Shown piece after piece: positions 6,193 through 11,443 of a stretch of 11,443 bases of DNA. Source of the stretch: Bryobacterales bacterium (GTDB lineage Bacteria > Acidobacteriota > Terriglobia > Bryobacterales > Bryobacteraceae); contig PKYZ01000120.1 of the NCBI GenBank assembly GCA_003132865.1, forward strand, positions 315 to 11,757, given 5' to 3'. The first letter of the stretch is position 1; every line of letters begins with the position of its first letter. Below the pieces are notes generated by a model. The model was not told the DNA's origin. It searched no databases and saw nothing but the letters and a program-made list of their open reading frames with translations. The translations under genes and the position numbers were made by a program.

Positions 6193-7213
6193 TCAATTTA
6201 CAGCATACCCGCGGACCGGCATGAGGATGCGGCGCCAGCGCGGCTTGGTGAAGAAACCCTGGAAGCGATCGACGATCCGATCGATGCCGATGGTGGGGTT
6301 TGACAGCGCTTCGGTCGGTGCGTCGTAGGACCAGTAGATGATCAGCGGCTTGCCCATGATGTTGTCGCGCGGCACGAATCCCCAATACCGGCTGTCCAGC
6401 GAGGAATCCCGGTTATCGCCCATGACAAAATAGCTGTCCGGCGGCACCACTACTTCGCCATTCACCACATGGTGCTCCAGCATGTCCGCCCAGAGTCGGG
6501 AATGTGCACGTTGGCATCGCTCGGGAAATTGTCGCGGTAGGACTCGATGTATTGGGTCTTGTGGTAAACGTACGGCTCGTCCAGTTTCTTGCCGTTGAGG
6601 TACACCTGCTTGTTCGCCAGCTTAATGCGATCGCCCGGAACGCCCATGCAACGCGACACGAAGGTCTGGCGGATATCCACGGGATAGCGGAACACGATGA
6701 CGTCGCCGCGCGACGGCGTGGACACCCCCAGGACCCTGACCAAGAACTGGTCGCCGATCAGTATAGTGTCCTCCATGGAGCCGGTGGGCATCACGTAGGC
6801 TCTGAAAACCTGGGGGCCAGAAAAGCCACGGTGGCGAGCGCGATCCATCCCCACCGGGACCTCGTCCGTCCATTTGCCGAAAGCGCCCGCCCGGCCCGGA
6901 ATAACAGGTAGGCCACCAAGCCGATCAGCGCGGTCAGCAGTGCCAGAGTGGCCCACGACTGACCTGCAGCGCCAAAGCGCGCCATCGCCGCCAGGACGCC
7001 CGCCCAGCGCGCCGCCAGAAAGAGGGCGCCTCCGTAGCCGCTCCACGCGTTTCCGTTGCGAAGTCCGAGCAGAACTGCCAAAAACACCAAGGCGTTGATG
7101 ATGTTCAGAGGGCTCCACGGAATGGCCGCCAGATAAAGGCCGACCAGCACAATGGCCGCCGCAATTCCGGCCTTGACCGCCGCCGGCCGGCCCGGCATGG
7201 TGTCATTGCTCAT
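6193..7213 (-). pseudogene. Signal peptidase I-like gene with N-terminal membrane domain, two frameshifts
   Basis: Start ATG 7213 has a good ribosome site (AGAGGA, four bases away). The first 135 codons give a hydrophobic region with about five membrane segments, ending WIALATVAFLAP. The frame then breaks at a run of five Cs (minus strand, about 6811-6815). One more C would restore QVFRAYVMPTGSMEDTILIGDQFLV, the Ser-containing box of type I signal peptidases. A second break lies near 6485-6497. One added base there joins NVHIPDS to [26 protein letters not shown] and the rest. The span is 1021 bases, so two missing bases give exactly 341 codons. Compared with the intact lepB upstream, the general-base lysine (FVKR) is Ser here (FVSR), so the product would be inactive even if repaired. 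The catalytic part is very close to the intact lepB, pointing to duplication. The N-terminal domain is not shared. The gaps to its neighbours are 19 and 14 bases, as in an operon. Confidence 0.8.
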
Positions 7214-7232
7214 GGGATCCTCTTCAACTGGC

Positions 7233-8033
7233 TCAGTTGACGTTTATGCCGTGCACCAGCATGAAAGTGCGCCGCCAGCGGGTCTTGGTAAAGAAGTGCT
7301 CCAGCAGGTCTACCAGGTGGTCGATGCCGATGGTGGGGTTGGACAGCGCCTCGGTCGGCGCGTCGTACGACCAGTAGATAATCAGCGGCTTGCCGATGAT
7401 GTTGTCGCGCGGCACGAATCCCCAATACCGGCTGTCGAGCGAGGAATCCCGGTTGTCCCCCATGGCGAAATAGCTGTCCGGCGGCACCACCACCTCGCCG
7501 TTCACCACGTGATGCTCCAACATGTCCGCCGCGGATTCGTACACGTGCACGTTGGGCTCGCTCGGGAAATTGTCGCGGTAGGACTCGATATATTCGGTCT
7601 TGTGGTACACGTACGGCTCGTCCAGCTTCTTGCCGTTGAGATAAACCTGCTTGTTCACGACCTTGATGCGATCGCCGGGCACGCCCATGCAGCGCTTCAC
7701 AAAGGTCTGGCGGATATCCACGGGATAGCGGAACACGATGATGTCGCCGCGCTTCACGGGCTCGTAGGGCAGCACGAACTTGGAAATCGGCCCAGGGGGC
7801 GCATAGGCCAGCTTATCCACCAGCAGGTGGTCGCCGATCAGCAGCGTATCCTCCATGGACCCCGTGGGGATGACGAAAGCCTGCACCAGGGTGGTCGTGC
7901 CGAAAAGCAGCAGGATGATGGTCACTGTCCATTCGGCGATAAATCCGCGCGGCTGATCCGCCCTGGCCGGCGGCGGGGGAGGCGCGTTCTTCACATCTGC
8001 CACGGTTGCTGCTTTCTTTTGTTCCACAGTCAC
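7233..8033 (-). CDS. lepB: Signal peptidase I
   Basis: This is a 266-residue membrane protease that removes signal peptides from exported proteins. It has a cytoplasmic Pro/Ala-rich N-terminus (1-29) and one membrane helix (about 31-53). Next come the catalytic serine box IPTGSMEDTLLIGD (Ser59), GDIIVFRYP (96-104), the lysine general base in FVKRCMGVPGDR (Lys113), and the [18 protein letters not shown] box. Family S26 hallmarks are therefore all present. The start is GTG 8033; a second GTG two codons later is also possible and has an AGGTGA stretch just upstream. It heads the minus-strand unit with the broken lepB-like gene and manC, and is divergent from the EamA-like pair. It would process the signal peptides of the secreted proteins in this window. 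Confidence 0.92.
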   Translation of the reverse strand: MTVEQKKAATVADVKNAPPPPPARADQPRGFIAEWTVTIILLLFGTTTLVQAFVIPTGSMEDTLLIGDHLLVDKLAYAPPGPISKFVLPYEPVKRGDIIVFRYPVDIRQTFVKRCMGVPGDRIKVVNKQVYLNGKKLDEPYVYHKTEYIESYRDNFPSEPNVHVYESAADMLEHHVVNGEVVVPPDSYFAMGDNRDSSLDSRYWGFVPRDNIIGKPLIIYWSYDAPTEALSNPTIGIDHLVDLLEHFFTKTRWRRTFMLVHGINVN

Positions 8034-8035
8034 CT

Positions 8036-8041
8036 ATTGTA
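8036..8041 (-). promoter_or_regulatory. Possible -10 element of lepB
   Basis: Minus-strand TACAAT is one base from TATAAT and lies immediately before the lepB start region. No convincing -35 element is seen. If used, the transcript would have almost no leader, starting near the second GTG. Weak evidence. Confidence 0.25.
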
Positions 8042-8059
8042 GCGAAAGCTTGATATTCT

Positions 8060-8503
8060 GTGGGAAACGGAGTCAATCTTGAGACCAATCTTGAGGCAAC
8101 GTTGAGCGCTGCCGTCACCGATCCTAAACAGATTTCCGAAAAGCCCGCCCGCCGCCAGCCGGTGGGACTGGTGTTCTGCTGCACCATCCTGGGCGCGGCT
8201 GCACAGGTCCTCATGAAAACCGGAGCCAACCACATGGCGCAGCGGCCCGGCTTGCTGGGCATGGCCACCAATCTGCCGCTGATGGGCGGCTATTGCCTCT
8301 ACGGCCTCTCCACGCTGCTGCTGGTGCTGGCCCTGAAGGACGGCGAGTTGTCGTTGCTCTATCCGGTGATTGCGCTCACCTACGTCTGGGTGACGGTGCT
8401 CTCGTTTCTGATCTTTCACGACGGCATCAACCCGTGGAAGCTGGCGGGTATCGTTCTCATCGTCTCGGGCGTGACGGTGCTGGGCAAAGGCGGGAAGCGT
8501 TGA
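8060..8503 (+). CDS. Small DMT/EamA-like four-helix membrane protein, first of a pair
   Basis: This is a protein of about 147 residues with four predicted membrane helices (about 36-54, 74-93, 98-118, 125-143) and a polar N-terminus. It looks like a half-size drug/metabolite-transporter superfamily member of the EamA, EmrE or ArnE/ArnF kind. The conserved pattern GELSLLYPVIALTYVWV and a final GIVLIVSGVTVLGKGGK are typical. The EmrE glutamate of helix 1 is absent: helix 1 reads TILGAAAQVLMKTGA. A proton-coupled multidrug pump is therefore unlikely, and an ArnE/F-like lipid-linked sugar flippase half is a fair guess. No ATG is available before helix 1. GTG 8060 is used here, but TTG 8102, with GAGG five bases upstream, is an equally good start and leaves more room for a promoter. 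It overlaps the next gene. Confidence 0.75.
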   Translation: MGNGVNLETNLEATLSAAVTDPKQISEKPARRQPVGLVFCCTILGAAAQVLMKTGANHMAQRPGLLGMATNLPLMGGYCLYGLSTLLLVLALKDGELSLLYPVIALTYVWVTVLSFLIFHDGINPWKLAGIVLIVSGVTVLGKGGKR

Positions 8504-8877
8504 AGACTCCAATCGGTAACATGGTGCTGGTACTGCTCGCCTCGTTTATCGGGTCGTTCGGCGCGGTCTTTCTAAAATCCGGCGCCGCGCACTTACGCAA
8601 AGGATGGCTGTACCTGTTCATCTCCCAGGATCCTCCCTTTTTCAACTGGCGCCTGGCATCGGGCGTCGCCTTGTTTCTCCTGTCGTCGTACTTTTTCGTG
8701 CTGGGCATCCGCCCGCCGGGAGAGCTTTCGGTCCTCTATCCCATGGTGTCGCTGGGCTACATTTTCACGCTGATCTGGTCGCGCATCTTTTTCAAGGAGC
8801 CGCTCACGCGCGTGAAGTTCTTCGGGCTTTTCCTGATTGTGCTGGGCGTGTTCTTCGTGGGATTAGGTGGTAAGTAA
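8500..8877 (+). CDS. Small DMT/EamA-like four-helix membrane protein, second of a pair
   Basis: This is a protein of about 125 residues, paralogous to its upstream neighbour. Both have a helix-1 end MKTGA or LKSGA, then GELS(L/V)LYP, and close with a hydrophobic helix ending GLGGK or GKGGK. It has four hydrophobic segments, including FFNWRLASGVALFLLSSYFFVLGI and SLGYIFTLIWSRIFF. The proposed start is TTG 8500, which overlaps the upstream stop codon in TTGA and has GGCGGGAAG just before it. That arrangement implies translational coupling and a heterodimer. ATG 8521 is the alternative, but it would cut into the conserved start of helix 1. No acidic residue sits in helix 1. The transported substrate cannot be told from sequence. 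Linkage to manC and lepB on the other strand suggests an envelope role. Confidence 0.75.
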   Translation: MKTPIGNMVLVLLASFIGSFGAVFLKSGAAHLRKGWLYLFISQDPPFFNWRLASGVALFLLSSYFFVLGIRPPGELSVLYPMVSLGYIFTLIWSRIFFKEPLTRVKFFGLFLIVLGVFFVGLGGK

Positions 8878-8910
8878 GATCATAATTAGCCTCTGCGATC
8901 ATTAAAGTTC

Positions 8911-8940
8911 TTGACAAACCTTTACCGTCCGCGATGGAAT
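8911..8940 (+). promoter_or_regulatory. Possible promoter before the broken hypothetical gene
   Basis: A perfect TTGACA (8911-8916) is followed after 18 bases by TGGAAT (8935-8940). The -10 match is partial. A hairpin TCTGGCC/GGCCAGA (8945-8951, 8960-8966) lies just downstream, around the expected transcript start. Confidence 0.3.
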
Positions 8941-8944
8941 CCAA

Positions 8945-8966
8945 TCTGGCCGGTATTAAGGCCAGA
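8945..8966. repeat. Isolated hairpin
   Basis: A perfect 7-bp inverted repeat TCTGGCC/GGCCAGA with an 8-base AT-rich loop. There is no T tract and no known class is recognised. Confidence 0.5.
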
Positions 8967-8992
8967 CGCTGTTTGCGGCGACCGGCTTTACG

Positions 8993-9993
8993 ATGGACGG
9001 AAGCGGCGATGGATCGAACCGCGACGCTACACCACGATTTGTCGTGTTTGGGCGCACCCCTGATACCGTCGCAAGTTTGCCCGCGACGACGGGACAGGTC
9101 ACACCCCCTCCGGCGCCGCCTGTGCCGCCTGGTCCACTCCCGCCGACTCCACCAGAGGACGGTGGTCCCATCACCGACGTCAACACTCTGCCGGTTGTCA
9201 GCCCGGAAGTGGCGGCGCAGATCAAGACGGCGGCGGGTCTTGGGGTAGGCCCAGCGCCTGAGTTAGCCACCTCTCTCGATCAGGCGCCGCCGGCACTGGA
9301 GATCGATAAGCCCGGGACAGAGCGCTGGCCCGTGAAGACAGGTCAGGACCCGGACCGGGCCAAGGTCGGCAAGAATGTGATCGGCGGAGATGATCTGGGA
9401 GCAGGGATCGTCGAAGCCACTGTAGCGGATCTGTTTCGGTCTTCCGCGGGCCTGCTGGCTTGGCCGACGATAAGCAAGACCCACCGGAGTTCCAGGACGT
9501 GCGCGCAGGGGTAACGGAGATCACAATTTGGAGGATTGAGGCCAGCATCATCGCGCTGAAACACGAAGCCGACGGCGACTACCACCTGGTGCTGCAGGGC
9601 ACCAGCGGCGCAACCATGGTGGGAGAGATTCCCACCCCCACGACCCAGTTTGTGGGCGACTCTCCCTGACTGGCCAACATAAACGACGCTCGCCGGGAAA
9701 TTGACGACAAGCTGGTCAAGAAATTGTCGCCGGCCGATTTTTCGCTGGTGAACGGGAAGTTTGTACCCCACCGCGCCACGACATTCCAGCCGCGCGGGAC
9801 AGCCAGCCCCGAATTGTCATTCCAGACCCCGGAGGAAGGCTCGGGAGTTGCTCAGCCGCTATTCTCCACGCGGATTACTCCGGCACAAGCCAGAATCTCA
9901 GGTGTAGGTTTCTTTGATAGGGCCCACGGCGCCACCGGCGCGGCGCCCAACGTCATCGAACTCCATCCGGTGCTGAAGGTGGAATGGATCTAG
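8993..9993 (+). pseudogene. Hypothetical protein ending GVGFFDxxHGxxGxAPNxIELHPVL, broken by a frameshift and a TGA
   Basis: Three consecutive open pieces form one gene. The first starts DGSGDGSNRDATPRFVVFGRTP, has a proline-rich linker (residues about 37-55) and reaches ERWPVKTGQDPDRAKVGKNVIGG. The frame breaks near 9432-9440, where one extra T in a TTT run would join VADL to SVFRGPAGLADDK. The second piece has EADGDYHLVLQGTSGATMVGEIP and ends at TGA 9667-9669, where relatives are expected to have Trp (DSPW). The same frame continues through DDKLVKKLSPADFSLVNGKFVP to GVGFFDRAHGATGAAPNVIELHPVLKVEWI. The RWPVKT block and the GVGFFD...ELHPVL end are, from memory, typical of a widespread uncharacterised bacterial family. 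The total of 1001 bases plus one gives 334 codons. The 5' end is uncertain, since the frame is open from 8960 without an earlier ATG, so the true N-terminus may also be lost. Confidence 0.7.
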
Positions 9994-10038
9994 CTACTTT
10001 CCGGCGCAAAAATGAGGGTCTAAGTCCTTTGATTTCAT

Positions 10039-10056
10039 AGGCCGGACAGCCGGCCT
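10039..10056. repeat. Short perfect hairpin
   Basis: AGGCCGG (10039-10045) and CCGGCCT (10050-10056) pair perfectly around loop ACAG. It lies between the broken hypothetical gene and the transposase fragment. The 7-bp stem and 4-base loop match the size of the other hairpins in the window, but the GTGGGG head is missing. Confidence 0.55.
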
Positions 10057-10130
10057 CGTGCCAGATCGAACGGATTCGCCGTTTTCCGGTGCCTCCCAAA
10101 AACACCTCAAACATTTCTCGCTAAAATGTT

Positions 10131-10562
10131 GTGACATGCCCGAGTCTTTGCTGTATCATCCTTACAAGTGCGAAGCTGCGCGTGGATACGACGGTGGTGG
10201 AAACCAACATTCATTATCCGACCGATAGCAGCTTGCTGGGCGATGGCCTTCGCGTGCTGACGCGGGTCATGAAGCGGGTTACCGAAGGGGCCGGTGAAGT
10301 GGGGACGAAGTTGCGGGATCGCTCGCGGAGCGTGAAACTGCGGGCGGTAGAGATTGCGCGTGTCAGTCGCAGCAAAAGCGAACAGGGCCAGCAGCGGAAG
10401 GATCTGTACGGCAAGATTCTGGACAGCAGCGGTCGGGTGGCCCATCAGGCTCAGCAATTCGCCAACGAGATTGCTTCCGGGGTCAAGCGCAGTGCGGATG
10501 TGAAGAAGCAAGCGGCGCTGGAAGGTATGAAGAAGGAATTGGAGAAGTGCATCGACACGCTC
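10131..10562 (+). mobile_element. Transposase remnant (ISNCY-like), internal fragment
   Basis: From about residue 15 of the open frame (10173) the sequence reads LRVDTTVVETNIHYPTDSSL followed by LLGDGLRVLTRVMKRV. This is the catalytic-Asp block that I associate with ISNCY-type transposases. It continues through a helical part, YGKILDSSGRVAHQAQQF and ANEIASGVKRSADVKKQAAL. The N-terminal DNA-binding part and the C-terminal end with the remaining catalytic acid are missing, and the first 13 residues of the open frame do not look like transposase. No terminal inverted repeats or target-site duplication are visible, so this is a dead fragment. Around residue 140-145 the frame passes without a stop into a different protein. 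The assignment to ISNCY is from memory and moderately certain. That it is a transposase is more certain. Confidence 0.7.
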
Positions 10563-10973
10563 TCTTTTGGGCTGGTATTGGCGCGCCTGCACAAAGGCTC
10601 GCGTATCGTCATCGAGCAGACGCGAGTGAATGACGAGGTGTGGCTGCCGCAGCACGTAGCAGTGAAGGTGGATGCGCGCGTCGCGCTGCTCAAGGAATTC
10701 AACATCGAGCATGATGTGACCTACCGCGACTACAAGAAGTTCCGCGCCGATAAGAAGGTCGTGCCGATGGGCGAAGTGGCGGAGCCTCGCTCAGGGTTAG
10801 CAGCCGGCTTTTCCGCCGGCTTGGACGCGCTGGATAGCACCCTCGCAGGCAGGCAGAGCCTGCGCCCTGAAGCGGCACACGCGCGCGTCGTGCTCAGCGC
10901 CTCGGCCGGGCCGGCTCGAGCAGCCCGAACGCGGCCGCTGCGATCGTCACGTACCGGTTGCCATCGGCCATGA
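10563..10973 (+). pseudogene. C-terminal fragment of an unidentified protein fused in frame to the transposase remnant
   Basis: Residues 145-216 of the open frame do not fit a transposase: HKGSRIVIEQTRVNDEVWLP, then DARVALLKEFNIEHDVTYRDYKKF, ending VVPMGEV. This is the end of a beta-rich, possibly lipoprotein-carrier-like protein that I believe is common in Acidobacteriota. I cannot name the family. The signal peptide and N-terminal half are missing, replaced by the transposase piece. After about 10778 the frame runs on through palindromic repeat DNA (10802-10864) and low-complexity Arg/Ala codons to a stop at 10971-10973, so the original stop is lost as well. It is probably not functional. 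Confidence 0.55.
10802..10864. repeat. Two adjacent hairpins at the end of the chimeric frame
   Basis: AGCCGGC/GCCGGCT (10802-10808, 10815-10821; 6-base loop) and CGCAGGC/GCCTGCG (10844-10850, 10858-10864; 7-base loop) lie 22 bases apart. Both stems are perfect 7-bp pairs. They sit exactly where the reading frame leaves recognisable protein, suggesting that the repeat insertion or a deletion joined here. Confidence 0.6.
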
Positions 10974-10995
10974 AGGTAATGGGCGGTATTATGTA
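10894..10995 (-). pseudogene. Possible C-terminal scrap of a PQQ-dependent dehydrogenase
   Basis: On the minus strand a short frame between two stops reads IPPITFMADGNRYVTIAA and then degenerates (AAFGLLEPARPRR). Quinoprotein alcohol dehydrogenases typically end with a Pro-(I/V)-T-(F/Y)-x-x-(D/N)-G-(K/N)-(Q/R)-Y-V-x-(I/V)-A pattern, which this matches. Nothing else of such a gene is nearby. The piece is short, so the call is weak. Confidence 0.35.
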
Positions 10996-11098
10996 TTATC
11001 AACATGTTGGACTTTGTTCGTCAGATTCGAAAGCGCCCGTGCCAATAGCCCGTGTCTCAACCACGACCGTTGGTGCCGCTTGTTACACTAAGTAAGGC

Positions 11099-11299
11099 AT
11101 GGAAGACGCCGCGACTGAGAGCGGGAGCGGGAAGGGCCCGCGCTGTCCTGTGTGCGGTTGGATGGATGTGCGCCGCTCCATGCCAAAGGGCTTTCTGGAT
11201 CGCGTCGTGAGGATCGTGGGACTGGTGCCCTACCGTTGCCGTAGTTGCGGCCAGCGCTTCTACCGCCCGCAGCAGGATGCCCCCGAACCCGCCGAGTGA
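11099..11299 (+). CDS. Small zinc-ribbon protein
   Basis: This is a 66-residue protein with two CxxC pairs, CPVC (16-19) and CRSC (47-50), the arrangement of a zinc ribbon. The first knuckle is followed by GWMDVRRSMPKG and a short helix LDRVVRIVGLVPYR, the second by GQRFYRP. Both ends are polar and probably flexible. Such single-ribbon proteins occur in Acidobacteriota as stand-alone genes of unknown role, perhaps nucleic-acid or protein binding. A TACACT hexamer with an upstream TG (11081-11089) could be an extended -10, leaving only a few bases of leader. The ribosome site (AAGG right before GCATG) is poor. It is the only apparently intact gene in the right-hand 2.5 kb. Confidence 0.65.
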   Translation: MEDAATESGSGKGPRCPVCGWMDVRRSMPKGFLDRVVRIVGLVPYRCRSCGQRFYRPQQDAPEPAE

Positions 11300-11307
11300 C
11301 TTCGCAT

Positions 11308-11351
11308 GTGGGGCAGACCTCCAGGTCCGTCAGGATGGGCCGGCAGCCCAC
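11308..11351. repeat. 44-bp GTGGGG-headed palindromic element
   Basis: The ends are GTGGG (11308-11312) and CCCAC (11347-11351). Internal pairings are GACC/GGTC (11316-11319, 11324-11327; 4-base loop) and TGGGC/GCCCA (11336-11340, 11346-11350; 5-base loop). It starts eight bases after the zinc-ribbon stop codon. Stems are shorter than in the other copies. Confidence 0.6.
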
Positions 11352-11373
11352 CAATCGTTATGAAAACCCCGCG

Positions 11374-11414
11374 GTGGGGCAGGCCCTCGGCCTGCGGCGG
11401 CCTCTCAGGCCGCC
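11374..11414. repeat. GTGGGG-headed palindromic element with two perfect hairpins
   Basis: Head GTGGGGC (11374-11380) leads into GCAGGCC/GGCCTGC (11379-11385, 11389-11395) and then GGCGGCCT/AGGCCGCC (11396-11403, 11407-11414). Both loops are CTC. The inverted end is not seen. The window stops in what may be another head, GTGGG (11439-11443). Confidence 0.75.
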
Positions 11415-11443
11415 CGGACGCGCTTTCAATAACTTACGGTGGG

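Noticed and set aside
6785..6820. Programmed frameshift at the C run of the lepB-like gene
   Set aside because: The run has only five Cs, no stimulatory structure is evident, and the same gene has another frame break plus a lost catalytic lysine, so decay or base-calling error explains it better.
7152..8042. Plus-strand open frame (296 codons) opposite lepB
   Set aside because: It is a shadow of the two lepB copies. Its His/Val-rich repeats simply mirror the lepB codons, and lepB itself has all its catalytic motifs.
8993..9016. Calcium-binding loop suggested by DGSGDGSN
   Set aside because: A single Gly/Asp/Ser stretch without repeats or a following hydrophobic pattern is not enough to call an RTX or EF-hand site.

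Overview
The window looks like a chromosomal segment of an Acidobacteriota genome, most likely from the Bryobacterales/Solibacter group. This is inferred from a high-GC coding style, a PEP-CTERM exported protein, a lepB-manC arrangement, secreted proteins with acidic tails, and many short GC-rich palindromic repeats with GTGGGG heads. No rRNA, tRNA or CRISPR array was seen, so the placement rests on protein character only.

Layout: the 3' part of a CCA-adding/poly(A) polymerase-type nucleotidyltransferase enters from the left (1-926). After an AT-richer intergenic stretch comes a PEP-CTERM protein with its own terminator (1293-2021). A 94-bp composite palindromic element follows (2103-2196). 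Next is a beta-ketoacyl synthase-fold protein whose whole catalytic triad appears substituted (2389-3648). A promoter then leads into two tandem, clearly paralogous secreted proteins ending in a DDD-rich tail (3781-5011). These converge on a minus-strand operon read 8033 to 5057: intact signal peptidase I (lepB), a second lepB-like gene that is broken, then manC (mannose-1-phosphate guanylyltransferase). manC carries a palindromic repeat inserted in frame in its coding sequence. Diverging from lepB on the plus strand is a translationally coupled pair of small four-helix DMT/EamA-like membrane proteins (8060-8877).

The right third (about 8.9-11.0 kb) is a gene graveyard. It holds a secreted/structural-type hypothetical gene with one frameshift and one in-frame TGA, a transposase fragment fused in frame to the tail of another gene, a possible minus-strand scrap of a PQQ-dehydrogenase C-terminus, and several hairpin repeats. 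A small intact zinc-ribbon protein (11099-11299) and two more GTGGGG-headed palindromic elements close the window.

Functionally, the intact genes lean towards the cell envelope: protein export (LepB), GDP-mannose supply (ManC), small lipid-linked-sugar-flippase-like membrane proteins, and exported proteins (PEP-CTERM and the tandem pair). The most unusual material is (i) the GTGGGG hairpin family, whose stems change sequence but keep pairing, (ii) its relative inside manC as an LKPV-repeat peptide, (iii) the catalytically empty ketosynthase fold, and (iv) the decaying lepB duplicate, which has lost its catalytic lysine and carries two single-base frameshifts.
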